In this document: positions 1-8,173 of the stretch, piece after piece | Layout of the letters: every line of letters starts with the position of its first letter | Position numbering within the stretch: position 1 is the first letter of the stretch | NCBI GenBank assembly: GCA_002148405.1 | Contig: MUGG01000163.1 | Coordinates: 1 to 64,000, forward strand | Direction of reading: 5' to 3' | DNA: 64,000 bases | Source: Alkalinema sp. CACIAM 70d | GTDB lineage: Bacteria; Cyanobacteriota; Cyanobacteriia; Leptolyngbyales; Leptolyngbyaceae | Notes under the pieces: model-generated | Told to the model about the DNA's origin: nothing | Database searches by the model: none | Seen by the model: the letters and a program-made list of their open reading frames with translations, nothing else | Position numbers and translations under genes: made by a program

Positions 1-59
1 AAACAAAGAAATAAACAAAGTTCTTTCGCGTCTCAGCGATGGAATCTATCGTATCGCGC

Positions 60-322
60 TTGGATGTCACAGCCATTTTCTGTGAGGTCGATGACTTGTG
101 AGGTCAATAATTTGTGAGGTCGATGACTTCTGCCAGCAATTTGCACAAGTTGGGTCACCGCAACCACTATTGCCCTATCTGCCTGGAGAAAAGCGGTGTG
201 GCTCTCGACTGCAATTGAGTGGGGTCATGACGATTGAGATCGCTGCGATCTCCTTTCGCAGTCTCTGGAACTTTCTGGTCAATTTAGTCGCCGGGCTGAT
301 TACCTACACCTATCAGCTCTAA
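60..322 (+). pseudogene. IS982-like transposase remnant, 5' end only
   Basis: A reading frame starting with TTG at 60 gives MDVTAIFCEVDDFCQQF once two extra copies of a 16-bp repeat are ignored. It continues with a GEKR...LQLSGVMTIEIA segment at about 180-245. This resembles the N-terminus of IS982-family transposases, which carry a VDDFC motif and then a L-S-E-I-M-T-I motif. Only about 70 of the usual roughly 280 residues remain, there is no DDE catalytic core, and the frame is broken by the 16-bp triplication (32 extra bases). No terminal inverted repeats were found. The family assignment is from memory of the motif pattern, so it is moderately sure; the state of decay is seen directly. Confidence 0.5.
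81..128. repeat. 16-bp tandem repeat, three copies
   Basis: TGTGAGGTCGATGACT at 81-96, TGTGAGGTCAATAATT at 97-112 and TGTGAGGTCGATGACT at 113-128 follow each other exactly. Copies 1 and 3 are identical. The unit encodes the CEVDD part of the transposase relic, so the triplication shifts the frame. Confidence 0.9.
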
Positions 323-386
323 TTCCCCTCTTTTGACTTGCAGCCTTAATTATCTGCCTTGCCCGCAGCTATCTTTGAATCCATCG

Positions 387-400
387 AACCCACGTGGGTT
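387..400. other. 14-bp perfect palindrome
   Basis: AACCCACGTGGGTT reads the same on both strands. It lies in the gene-poor stretch 323-528, in which nothing else is recognised. It could be an operator or a chance palindrome; no flanking gene clearly claims it. Confidence 0.3.
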
Positions 401-528
401 TAAGTTTTACGAACTTCAACAAAGCGATCGAGACTTCCCCGGATCAAGCTACCCTGAAACTAGGAGAGATGGCACGACCCATGGGTTTAAGCCACTACCC
501 CAGGCGCAGTCGTGCTTGATAGATGGGT

Positions 529-684
529 ATGAATAACAAGCCAAATCGGCCCAATTCTCAGCCAGAGAATTCTTCCAAGGAATTAATTCCTCGGGAAATC
601 AACGTAGATGCAGGCACCCTTATGCTGATTGTCAGTCTCGCGATCGCGGTTCCCCTGCTGCTTGCGGGAATGTTCCTGCACTAG
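529..684 (+). CDS. Small single-span membrane protein, 51 aa (hypothetical)
   Basis: This short ORF begins with ATG at 529 and encodes 51 residues. A polar, Asn/Ser/Pro-rich first half (residues 1-30) is followed by one hydrophobic stretch (about 31-50, TLMLIVSLAIAVPLLLAGMF). The layout is that of a small one-span membrane protein. The stop TAG (682-684) interleaves with the stop of the convergent ABC ATPase gene (681-683) inside the palindrome CTAG. I do not recognise the family. The ribosome-binding site is weak, and the call rests on the clean amphipathic/hydrophobic split. Confidence 0.45.
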   Translation: MNNKPNRPNSQPENSSKELIPREINVDAGTLMLIVSLAIAVPLLLAGMFLH

Positions 685-1406
685 TGCGCTTGACCGACGC
701 CTAAATACAGTTCGCCCACCTTAGGATCATTCAACAGGTCAATGCCCCGACCCTCAAAGCGATCGCGCCCTGCCTCTAAAACGTAGCCCCGATCGGACAT
801 CTTCAGCGCTTGCTTAGCATTTTGTTCCACCAGCAAAATTGCCGTCCCCGATCGTTGAATTTCTTGAATTTGCTCAAACACCGAAGTCACCATCAACGGA
901 GACAGGGCCGCCGAGGGCTCATCCAACAGCAACAAACTGGGTCGTAACATTAATGCCTTCGCCATGGCCAGTTGTTGTCGTTCACCACCGGAAAGCGTGC
1001 CCGCCCGTTGTTTGCGCCGCTCACCCAGCTTCGGAAAGCGATCGTACATTTCCTGCTTCAACGGTTCCAAGGCCACATTGCGCACATAGGCCCCCATTTC
1101 CAAATTCTCTTCCACCGTCAAAGACCGAAAAACATTGGAAATCTGTGGCACATAACCCATGCCCTTTGGCACAATTTGATCCGGCTTCAACCCCGCGATC
1201 GCTTCACCATTGAAAATAATTTGCCCGGTGTGGGGTGTCAGCAATCCAAAAATTGTTTTAGCCAAGGTTGACTTACCCGCACCATTTGGCCCAATGATCG
1301 TCACCAGTTCCCCAGGGTGAACCACCATATTCACGCCTTGGAGAATATCTAAATCTTTGATATAGCCTGCGTGGACATTTTCAAAAACCAGAATGGGATC
1401 GGCCAT
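681..1406 (-). CDS. natE: Branched-chain/neutral amino acid ABC transporter ATPase (LivF/NatE type)
   Basis: This 241-residue protein is an ABC ATPase of the LivF class. It has Walker A GPNGAGKST (39-47), a Q-loop around YVPQ (85-88), signature LSGGE (138-142), Walker B LLLLDEP (158-164) and, where most ABC proteins have the H-loop, the LVEQNA typical of LivF proteins. In cyanobacteria this sequence type corresponds to NatE of the N-I neutral amino acid uptake system, which energises import at the cytoplasmic membrane with a NatD-like partner. No other transporter subunit lies in the window, so the nat genes are scattered here, as in other cyanobacteria. The start is ATG. Confidence 0.85.
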   Translation of the reverse strand: MADPILVFENVHAGYIKDLDILQGVNMVVHPGELVTIIGPNGAGKSTLAKTIFGLLTPHTGQIIFNGEAIAGLKPDQIVPKGMGYVPQISNVFRSLTVEENLEMGAYVRNVALEPLKQEMYDRFPKLGERRKQRAGTLSGGERQQLAMAKALMLRPSLLLLDEPSAALSPLMVTSVFEQIQEIQRSGTAILLVEQNAKQALKMSDRGYVLEAGRDRFEGRGIDLLNDPKVGELYLGVGQAH

Positions 1407-1550
1407 AGGACTTCAGGGGAGGGGATAAATCAGGGGCTCGTGAGCTGTGGATGGATGGACTGTAACCGTTTAGAAGACAGAACCACCCAAACTGTACCGT
1501 GAGATGGGGAAGGCCGATCCAAGGAGTTTGGGTGGTTGGGTCAAGCAAGC

Positions 1551-1784
1551 CTATGCCTTGTGGAGTTGCAGATCGGGGCGTTCTTCCGGGATGATCGCAC
1601 CTTCCACGGGGCACACCTGCAAACAAATTCCGCAATCAATGCAGGTTGAAAAATCAATCCAATACCAATCGGTGCCCTTCACATTTTTGCTCGGGGATTC
1701 ACCGGGATGGATACAGGCAACAGGACAAGCGGAAACACAATCTGCAACGCCTTCACAGACATCGCTCACGATCGAATGGGCCAC
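1551..1784 (-). CDS. Bacterial-type ferredoxin with two Fe-S motifs, 77 aa
   Basis: This is a small electron carrier. Residues 10-24 carry C-x5-C-x3-CP-x2-C (DVCEGVADCVSACPVAC) and residues 48-58 carry the classical CxxCxxCxxxCP. The second motif is a full [4Fe-4S] ligand set. The first has the spacing seen in 7Fe or mixed 3Fe/4Fe ferredoxins. A loop of about 20 residues between the motifs is typical of this subgroup. It starts with GTG and lies between hisZ and the ABC ATPase on the same strand, with gaps of 144-150 bp, so it is probably transcribed on its own. Its redox partner cannot be inferred from context. Confidence 0.85.
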   Translation of the reverse strand: MAHSIVSDVCEGVADCVSACPVACIHPGESPSKNVKGTDWYWIDFSTCIDCGICLQVCPVEGAIIPEERPDLQLHKA

Positions 1785-1934
1785 GGTGTTCTCTCTTCTA
1801 ACAGGATTTAAGGATACAGAAATCTAGGGTAACGAGGGTTTTCCTCTAGGACAAGCCTTTGCCAAGGACAAACTTGGATACCCACTCGCGATCGCAGCGG
1901 GGAATCCTTCCACTCGCCGCAAGGGTGCATGCAA

Positions 1935-3185
1935 TTACAGCGCAGGGGCCAGCCTTTCTTCCACGATCGAACCATCTGCTTTAATCCAAGCAATATTGGC
2001 AATGCCGCGCCCCTCAGCATAGGTGCGAATCCCGTCCTGCGATCGTCCACCCAAATCCACTTCTACCCGCAGCATGTCCTGGGATTGCCGCAGCTTTTGG
2101 CTATGGGCAAAGGCGATCGCGTGGGTGCTTTCTTGACTGGACACCACCAGCCAATCACTCCGGGGCGTCGTACTGGGCAGCTGACCTGTGGGCAGCAGGG
2201 CTTGGTGAAGCCGCTCTAATTCCAGGGAAAAGCCAATCCCCGGGCGAGATTCTCCCTGGGGATGGTAAACCCCAAGCAATTCGTCGTAGCGCCCCCCTTG
2301 CCCTAAACTAAACTGTCCCGCTGGGCCATGGCTGATCGCTTCGAACACAATGCCGGTGTAGTAGTCAAAGGTGCGGATCAAACTCAAGTCCAGCACGATC
2401 GGAATAGTGGTGGCTTGCCCCTCGGCGGATGTCTGCATCGTCGTTTGCAGCAGTTCAATCAATGACTTGAGATGGTTGACTGCGGCCCATTGGGTTTCAT
2501 CCAAGGGGAGACGGCTAACTTTTTGGATAACATCGGCTGGCTTGCCCCGCAGTTCCAAGAGAAAGAGCGCCCGCTCCCGCAAATCATCGGATAACGGCAT
2601 TTCCTCTAGGGCAATGCGATCGAGGTGGGCTATTGCTCGTCGCACCTTCGATCGGATGGCTTCCGGAAAGGCCAAGAGCAGCGATCGAGTTAGCCCCGCC
2701 TCTCCTAGCACGAGCTGCCACTGTTGCCCTAGCCCCACATTGTCGAGGCTTTCCATCAGCAACAACAGAATTTCCGCATCCGCAAGCAGACCACTTCCCC
2801 CCAGCAGTTCCACGCCCGCTTGATAAAACTCTTGCTGCCCACTATGACTGCCTTCCTCCGGTCGCCGAAAGACGTTGGCATTGTAGTAAAGCCGTTGGGG
2901 TTGGTTGCCCTCCGCCAGCCGAGTCACCGCCGTCCGCGCGATCGATGCCGTCAGCTCCGGACGCAGGCCCAGCGCTTCATCATTTGCTGTTTGGATCTGC
3001 AAAATCTGGCGCTGAGCGATCGCACCCCCTGCCATTAAGGTATCCAACCGCTCTAGGGTAGATGTAATAATCCGGTGGTATCCCCAGCGATGCAAAACCT
3101 GCTGAAGCCGATGCTCAATCCAACGCTTTTGCGCAACATCTAGGGGCAATAAATCCCTCGCCCCACTTGGCGGCTGATAAACCAT
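1935..3185 (-). CDS. hisZ: ATP phosphoribosyltransferase regulatory subunit HisZ
   Basis: This 416-residue protein is a class II histidyl-tRNA-synthetase paralogue that lacks tRNA-charging function. In organisms with short HisG it forms the HisGZ complex catalysing the first step of histidine synthesis. The N-terminus (YQPPSGARDLLP), the motif-2-like region LGLRPELTASIAR (about 73-85), the FRRPEEG segment and the later FDYYTGIVFEA and LGQGGRYDELL blocks are characteristic. The start ATG shares its A with the stop of the upstream J-domain gene (TAATG at 3187-3183), implying translational coupling. Length is usual for the family. Confidence 0.9.
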   Translation of the reverse strand: MVYQPPSGARDLLPLDVAQKRWIEHRLQQVLHRWGYHRIITSTLERLDTLMAGGAIAQRQILQIQTANDEALGLRPELTASIARTAVTRLAEGNQPQRLYYNANVFRRPEEGSHSGQQEFYQAGVELLGGSGLLADAEILLLLMESLDNVGLGQQWQLVLGEAGLTRSLLLAFPEAIRSKVRRAIAHLDRIALEEMPLSDDLRERALFLLELRGKPADVIQKVSRLPLDETQWAAVNHLKSLIELLQTTMQTSAEGQATTIPIVLDLSLIRTFDYYTGIVFEAISHGPAGQFSLGQGGRYDELLGVYHPQGESRPGIGFSLELERLHQALLPTGQLPSTTPRSDWLVVSSQESTHAIAFAHSQKLRQSQDMLRVEVDLGGRSQDGIRTYAEGRGIANIAWIKADGSIVEERLAPAL

Positions 3186-4198
3186 TACTTCTTCTTCCCA
3201 AATAGCCCTCCAAATAACCCGCCGGATTTTCCATCGGATTTCCCGTCAGCCTTGCCACCGGACTTCCCAGGGGTTGGCTTGTCCGCCGTAGACTTTCCGG
3301 CTGCACCATTGGTAGGGGTCGTTTTTGCAGTCATTTGCTGAAGACGCTGTTTACCCACCAGAGCCATTTCCTCCTCTGGGTTGAATTCCAACGCCTTATC
3401 AAAGCTGATGCGAGCCATCGTAGCTTGTTTTTGTTCCAAATAAACCATTCCCATCAAACTATGAAACCGACTATTTTTCGGTTCAATTTTGAGGGCATCC
3501 CGCAGTTCCAAAACAGCCTGGGCATAGTTCTGCTTTTTGAAAGCAACTTCTGCCCGATTGTAGTAAGGCTCGGCCAAGGACTGCCGGGGAATATGGGCAA
3601 AGGGTGTTTTCGTGCGATCGCCGGAGGTTCGGGGAGCGGATGCAGGATCAGTCGTAGTGGTTGATGAAGCTGTGGAAGAAGACCCCGCTGTGCTCTGGGG
3701 ACTACTAATTTTCACCCCTTCGCCTTCACTGCGCATTAGATAAACAAGATTAACTTCGCTGAGCTGTCCAGTGAGGTCGATCGCTTGATCCATCTGCTCA
3801 TATTGACGACCTGCTAAGGCCTGCACCGCTGTGCGATACGCCTGATCTAAGTTGCTTGCGGTCATCAATTCCTGCGCCATCGCCCCTAAGCTGGTAGGGT
3901 CGATCGCCTGTCGAGCTGCCGCCTTCCCTTTGAGCTTTAGCAGCAAAATATATTCCGTTCTGTTTTTATCCTGAGATAGTTGTTCCCAGGCAGGATTAAC
4001 AAGCTTGGAGAGCAATTGTTCTGCCAGTTGTTTATCCGTCTCGCTGGCCGCTCCCGCACTGTCTGGATGCAAGCGTCGGGCAATTTTGAGATAGCTCTTG
4101 CGAATTTCTTTGGGATCTGAATTAACGGGCAGCCCTAGGATAGCGTAGTGATCAGCGAAATCCGCTAGGAACAACCCCCGTTGAATTTGAAACACCAT
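3185..4198 (-). CDS. J-domain protein with C-terminal TPR repeats
   Basis: The protein starts with a J-domain (about residues 15-90): HYAILGLPVNSDPKEIRKSY, then the essential HPD tripeptide in RRLHPDSAG. It is thus a probable DnaK co-chaperone. A Ser/Thr-rich linker (SSPQSTAGSSSTASSTTTT) leads to a TPR segment (YNRAEVAFKKQNYAQAVLEL and following). The C-terminus is rich in Lys and Gly (GKSGGKADGKSDGKSGG) and ends GLFGKKK. ATG at 4198 is chosen over an upstream TTG at 4207. Its stop overlaps the hisZ start by one base, so the two are co-translated although no functional link to histidine synthesis is known. Confidence 0.8.
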   Translation of the reverse strand: MVFQIQRGLFLADFADHYAILGLPVNSDPKEIRKSYLKIARRLHPDSAGAASETDKQLAEQLLSKLVNPAWEQLSQDKNRTEYILLLKLKGKAAARQAIDPTSLGAMAQELMTASNLDQAYRTAVQALAGRQYEQMDQAIDLTGQLSEVNLVYLMRSEGEGVKISSPQSTAGSSSTASSTTTTDPASAPRTSGDRTKTPFAHIPRQSLAEPYYNRAEVAFKKQNYAQAVLELRDALKIEPKNSRFHSLMGMVYLEQKQATMARISFDKALEFNPEEEMALVGKQRLQQMTAKTTPTNGAAGKSTADKPTPGKSGGKADGKSDGKSGGLFGGLFGKKK

Positions 4199-4331
4199 GC
4201 GTCTCAACCTGCCTAGGATGTCATTTTGTTTAGTGTAGTGTAGTCAGTGAATAGATGGGGGGTCACAGTGCAAAATCCCGTGCTCACCCAACCTTCCATA
4301 ACTTGAGAGTCTCAAGGTTCGATCCAAAGGC

Positions 4332-5141
4332 TTAGATCCAAGCAGCTAGTGGCTTGACTTGCTGGAGTTCTTCCACCATGGCGGAATGCAGCTTGCCATT
4401 TGTTGCTAAAATCCGACCCGATCGCAGTTGAAAATCGGAACCATCATAGGCAGTTACCTGCCCGCCCGCTTCTTCCACAAGAACGATACCCGCCACCATA
4501 TCCCACGGAGACAGCCCCCGTTCCCAAAACCCATCTAAACGCCCTGCGGCAACATAGGCCAAATCAAGGGCTGCTGCGCCATCCCGGCGCACCCCTTGGG
4601 TCTTGTGGGTAAAGTGACAGAATTCCGCATAGTTATTGTCTGCGGTTTGATGGCGATCGTAGGCAAACCCAGTCACGAGCAAACTTTTGCTGAGTTCTGC
4701 GGTAGAGGAAACCCGGATCGTTCGACGGTTCAGTGTTGCACCCTGACCTTTGGCGGCTCGATAGAGTTCTTGGTGAATCGGGTTATAGACCACGCCCACT
4801 TGGGGAATCCCTTGGATCATTAAACCCACAGAAACCGCCACACAGGGATATTGGTGGGCATAGTTGGTGGTGCCATCCAGGGGATCGATCGCCCAAAGAA
4901 ACTCATCATCTAGGGTGCCCACTTGCCCAGTCTCTTCCGCCAAAATGGAATGATTTGGAACATGACGATGCAAGACGGTGAGAACAGCCTTCTCCGCAGC
5001 GCGATCGGCTTCCGTTACGAGATCACCAGGACGGCCTTTTTCTTGGATATCTTGCAGGTTACCCCAATACTTTTGTAGTTCTGCACCAGCAGCCAGTGCA
5101 GCTTCAGTGGCAATGTCAAGAAAAACTTCGAGTTGGGACAT
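4332..5141 (-). CDS. suhB: Inositol monophosphatase family protein
   Basis: This 269-residue protein is a Mg2+-dependent phosphatase of the IMPase/SuhB family, acting on inositol monophosphate or related sugar phosphates. The three metal-binding blocks are present: ILAEETG, then WAIDPLDGTTNY, then GLSPWDMVAG near the C-terminus. ATG at 5141 (MSQLEVFLDIATEAAL) is preferred because the 27 residues upstream of it do not look like the family. It stands alone between the J-domain gene and a ferredoxin gene, with gaps of 124-210 bp. The true substrate cannot be read from the sequence. Confidence 0.88.
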   Translation of the reverse strand: MSQLEVFLDIATEAALAAGAELQKYWGNLQDIQEKGRPGDLVTEADRAAEKAVLTVLHRHVPNHSILAEETGQVGTLDDEFLWAIDPLDGTTNYAHQYPCVAVSVGLMIQGIPQVGVVYNPIHQELYRAAKGQGATLNRRTIRVSSTAELSKSLLVTGFAYDRHQTADNNYAEFCHFTHKTQGVRRDGAAALDLAYVAAGRLDGFWERGLSPWDMVAGIVLVEEAGGQVTAYDGSDFQLRSGRILATNGKLHSAMVEELQQVKPLAAWI

Positions 5142-5351
5142 GGGCAGTTGCTTTGAAAAAGGACAGAGAGAGGGTTGGATTACAAAAGCACAATCAGAAG
5201 AGCCCGTCAGCAGCGGCCCCATCAGGGTAACTTAATCAGGGCGATTGAACCGCAAGAGGGTTGCCAGACCAGATATTATGCGTAGTTAACCATCGATGCC
5301 AAGACTGGTTGAGATCAATGCTTAACGAGTTGCAGGGATGCTAACCGATCG

Positions 5352-5720
5352 CTAATCTTCGTCTAACGGCAACCCAAACCGCACCCGACCCTTACCGAAA
5401 TAGCGCCCAAATTGCAATTCGTAAACTTCATCTTCGTCCTGGGTCTCCACTTCTAAGTCAGAACGGGCATAGCTGACACAAAGCAGTGCATAGCCCCGCC
5501 GCTGAAGGTCAAGGGAAAGCCCCATGGCTTCTGGTTGTTCCAGGGTACCGGAGAGAACCCGTACAGCACAGGCGGTACAAGCTCCGTTGCGGCAGGAAAA
5601 GGGCAGATCGGCCCCCTGGTTCTCAGAACAGTGCAGAATATAGCGATCGTCGGGCACCTGAATCTCATGGACAGTGCCCTTTTGCCGATTATGAATCCGA
5701 ACGGTATGCAGCCGACTCAT
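5352..5720 (-). CDS. Plant-type [2Fe-2S] ferredoxin with C-terminal extension
   Basis: This 122-residue protein has the ferredoxin-fold ligand pattern C-x4-C-x2-C (FSCRNGACTACAVR) and a fourth Cys in LLCVSY. It is longer than photosynthetic ferredoxin PetF (about 98 residues) because of a C-terminal tail after DLEVETQDEDEVYELQFG. That tail ends in basic/aromatic GRYFGKGRVRFG and acidic LDED. The tail suggests one of the minor FdC-like ferredoxins rather than PetF. The start is ATG, and it is divergent from the tRNA-Ser gene. The electron acceptor is unknown. Confidence 0.85.
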   Translation of the reverse strand: MSRLHTVRIHNRQKGTVHEIQVPDDRYILHCSENQGADLPFSCRNGACTACAVRVLSGTLEQPEAMGLSLDLQRRGYALLCVSYARSDLEVETQDEDEVYELQFGRYFGKGRVRFGLPLDED

Positions 5721-5824
5721 AAAAAATAGGATGGGAACAGATTTTTTTGATTTACCTTTTCAGTATGCGGCAATCTCTGGTACTATTAGATCTTGTTGAG
5801 GCAAATTGCCTGACGATACAATTT

Positions 5825-5911
5825 GGAGAGATGGCCGAGTGGTTGAAGGCGCAGCACTGGAAATGCTGTTTGGGCGTAAGTTCAACGAGGGTTCGAATCC
5901 CTCTCTCTCCG
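5825..5911 (+). tRNA. tRNA-Ser (anticodon GGA)
   Basis: This 87-nt type II tRNA has acceptor GGAGAGA (5825-5831) pairing with TCTCTCC (5904-5910) and discriminator G at 5911. The anticodon stem CAGCA/TGCTG encloses the loop CTGGAAA with anticodon GGA, reading UCC and UCU. A long variable arm, as expected for Ser, and GTTCGAATC in the T-arm are present. CCA is not encoded. Confidence 0.95.
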
Positions 5912-5968
5912 TTCAGTAATTCCCATCAGTAACTTCCATAAGCGGTTCCCTTAAGTAGGTGTCTCCCA

Positions 5969-6006
5969 TAAAAAGTTCAGAGAGTCCTGTGTAATCAGAC
6001 TCCCTG
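5969..6006 (-). terminator. Rho-independent terminator of the PTPA-CTERM gene
   Basis: On the minus strand a 9-bp stem with one mismatch (CAGGGAGTC / GACTCTCTG, 5978-6006) is followed by AAC and a T-run (5969-5974). It lies about 100 bp beyond the stop of the gene at 6103. Confidence 0.55.
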
Positions 6007-6077
6007 AAACCGTATCAACTATCAAGTTTTAAGTCTAGCGAATCCTTAGGATGGGCCTCCTCCCTGGGATAGACTTC

Positions 6078-6111
6078 CTCTTAGGTCAGGCTAACTCCTA
6101 GGTCAGGCTAA
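6078..6111. repeat. 17-bp tandem duplication over a stop codon
   Basis: CTCTTAGGTCAGGCTAA (6078-6094) is followed directly by CTCCTAGGTCAGGCTAA (6095-6111), 16 of 17 bases identical. The second copy contains the stop codon of the minus-strand PTPA-CTERM gene (6103-6105). Confidence 0.85.
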
Positions 6112-6996
6112 ACCTTGCCAATCTTCCCCAGAGGACAGCACAGACTCTTTTTTCCTGCGGAACAGGCTGGTTCCTAAAATCAGCAGGCCAGGTAGCAGCG
6201 CCGGGGTGGGGACGGGTGTACCTGCGATCGCAGGATTAGCAGCATCACTCTGAATAGCAGCAATATTGACAGCCAGAGTCTCTTTAATCAGTTTAGGCCC
6301 AGGAATCAGGGGTGCACCGGGTCCCTTGAGGATAGGGCCTTTCCCAAAATGTCGATGATGATGCCAGCGTCTCCAATGCCGCCAATGTCGATGATGTTTG
6401 GGATCTTTAGGATCGGTGGGAGTCGTGGGATCGGTAACCTTGGGTATAGTAGTCAAGGCGATCGTGTACTTTCCTTCGGATTCCTTAAATCCAGGCGTCC
6501 AATGATCGAGTACACCTTGCGGATCGATCGTGGTGGTATCGTTTCCTGCAATTTGGTTATTGTCGCGATCGAAGGCATCCAAGTCATCACTGCCAATCCC
6601 CAGAAAATAGGTTCCTGCGGCCAGATCTAACGTAAACGCCATCGAATTAGAATCCGTTGGTTCTGCAAAGGGAGACATGGGATTGCCCATTGCATTGAAT
6701 AAAAACAGATTGATATTCAAACCAGAATCTTGGGCAGGATTGGCGTCAAAGGTCGTCATCCCCGCCACATCAATGACAAATTTAAACAGGTCAGTATCCT
6801 GACTAGTGTCAATATTGCCGTTAATCACGCTACTGGTTCCCGCAGTGCCTGAAATGGTAGAAGCTGTAGTCAGGCTATCTCCAGCATCCATATCAGCAGG
6901 TTCCGTGAACGTAAAGGCATTGGCTTGATTCACTGCACCTAAAGAACAGGCGATACAACTCGTGAAAACAGCCAGAAACTGAGTGAACTTCCGCAT
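6103..6996 (-). CDS. PTPA-CTERM exported protein with PPC-like domain and His-rich segment
   Basis: This 297-residue protein has a signal peptide (1-27, ending NQANA). A beta-rich domain at about 30-185 (DTDLFKFVIDVAG, GTYFLGIGSDD) resembles the bacterial pre-peptidase C-terminal fold. Next come a Pro/Asp/Lys linker (186-200) and a compact His/Trp/Arg block, HHRHWRHWRRWHHHRHF (201-217). The C-terminus has the PTPA-CTERM layout: PTPA at 263-266, a hydrophobic span to about 279, then RRKK at 280-283, with 14 further residues. Such tails are thought to be processed by exosortase-like enzymes in exopolysaccharide-producing cyanobacteria. The His block could bind metal. The specific function is unknown. 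Confidence 0.8.
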   Translation of the reverse strand: MRKFTQFLAVFTSCIACSLGAVNQANAFTFTEPADMDAGDSLTTASTISGTAGTSSVINGNIDTSQDTDLFKFVIDVAGMTTFDANPAQDSGLNINLFLFNAMGNPMSPFAEPTDSNSMAFTLDLAAGTYFLGIGSDDLDAFDRDNNQIAGNDTTTIDPQGVLDHWTPGFKESEGKYTIALTTIPKVTDPTTPTDPKDPKHHRHWRHWRRWHHHRHFGKGPILKGPGAPLIPGPKLIKETLAVNIAAIQSDAANPAIAGTPVPTPALLPGLLILGTSLFRRKKESVLSSGEDWQGLA

Positions 6997-7657
6997 TAGT
7001 ATAAGAATCCTTCACATGTAATAACTTGCGCATGGAAGGTAGATACAGAAAAGATTAGGTATGCCTTGCAAAGTTACAAATATCTTCTCTAGCTCAATAC
7101 TGTTACCCCTTGTTTTCGTGGATCGATCTGCATCCAGAAAGGAAGCGATACCCGTGCCATAGCCTTTACCCAACGGTTATAGACCCACATCAGTTACGAT
7201 CGTGCAACTGTTAAGCATTCAGGCATAGACAGCCTATGATAACGCAACTGATTAATCTATCCTGACGCAACTCATACACGCAGAATAGAGTCAGTAAAAG
7301 AGGGTAAAGAATAGACAACGGGATTCAGTAGAGAGTCAGATTTGGTATTGCAATTCAACGGCATTCAGATTGAGAAATAGAGCAGTAGGATTGAGAAAAA
7401 TAAACACTTGCCTAGTGGGCAAGACCCTTGAAAATTTTTCCCTGAACATCTAGGGCATAGCTTAATCCCACAACTTCGATGACTGTTGGTAATGATTGCC
7501 AGATCGTAAACTGTCTCCTCTTACTCAATTGCATAAGTTTGAGTAAGATTGAACCTAGTAAATCTTTCAGCAGTCACAGTAAGCAGTCACTCAGCGGATG
7601 AGCGACGGATTTTCCTGTTGATGCCGCGATCGAGATGACACGAAAGATGGAGAAGAA
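6997..7657. other. Gene-free divergent intergenic region
   Basis: These 661 bases separate the divergent PTPA-CTERM gene and the secreted-protein gene at 7658. No convincing ORF or RNA gene is seen on either strand. Both genes' promoters must lie here; the only distinct element is the inverted repeat at 7520-7547. Confidence 0.6.
7520..7547. promoter_or_regulatory. 9-bp perfect inverted repeat upstream of the 7658 gene
   Basis: CTTACTCAA (7520-7528) and TTGAGTAAG (7539-7547) are perfectly complementary and separated by 10 bases. There is no T-run, so an operator or 5'-leader hairpin for the gene starting at 7658 is more likely than a terminator. Confidence 0.35.
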
Positions 7658-8173
7658 ATGCTTAATCTAAGGCCCCAAGGTTCTCAACACTCGTTCCCAT
7701 CGGTAACTATCGTTTCAATTTTTCACATTTTAGGGCTATCACCCGCAATCTTGATGGGATTGATTCAGCTTACTAAAGTAGCACCAGCTCAAGCAGCACC
7801 CGCCCAGTCAACCCAGCTAGCACCCGCGATTATTTACGATTATTTCAATACGAAGTACAGCGTCCACTTAATGGATACAAGGGGGGCCTGTGGCTACTAT
7901 ATGGATCCTGAAGACGTTTACGAACGAGGTAACGAACGAGTCACAACCATTACAGTCACGGCAGGACAATCGGGCGGAACGGCTTGCAGGGGTGTGCGGA
8001 AGTTTATGCCCTTGCAGGTCAATTGCAAACAAATGACTGGCCAAGTGTTGGAGCTTCAAGGCATTGGCAGAACTGCCCGTTGGGACAGTCAGTCAATTGA
8101 CCCGGAGGCGGTGGAAAAAGTGTGTGGGGTCACAAACGTGAAGTCGCTGCCATCTCCTCGCTCAGGCCGATAA
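7658..8173 (+). CDS. Putative secreted protein, 171 aa, function unknown
   Basis: The start ATG is preceded by GGAGAAGAA. The N-terminus is a long signal-like sequence (about 1-48: polar stretch, hydrophobic core SIFHILGLSPAILMGLIQL, then an APAQAAPAQ region with Ala-x-Ala cleavage options). The mature part is about 120 residues and holds four Cys residues that could form disulfides. I recognise no domain. Its last 12 bases overlap the end of the convergent cyclase-like gene. It is a plausible small exported protein; nothing in the context indicates a role. Confidence 0.6.
   Translation: MLNLRPQGSQHSFPSVTIVSIFHILGLSPAILMGLIQLTKVAPAQAAPAQSTQLAPAIIYDYFNTKYSVHLMDTRGACGYYMDPEDVYERGNERVTTITVTAGQSGGTACRGVRKFMPLQVNCKQMTGQVLELQGIGRTARWDSQSIDPEAVEKVCGVTNVKSLPSPRSGR

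Noticed and set aside
5794..5822. TTGAGG-17 bp-TACAAT as promoter of tRNA-Ser(GGA)
   Set aside because: The -10 ends two bases before the tRNA, so transcription would start inside the mature tRNA.
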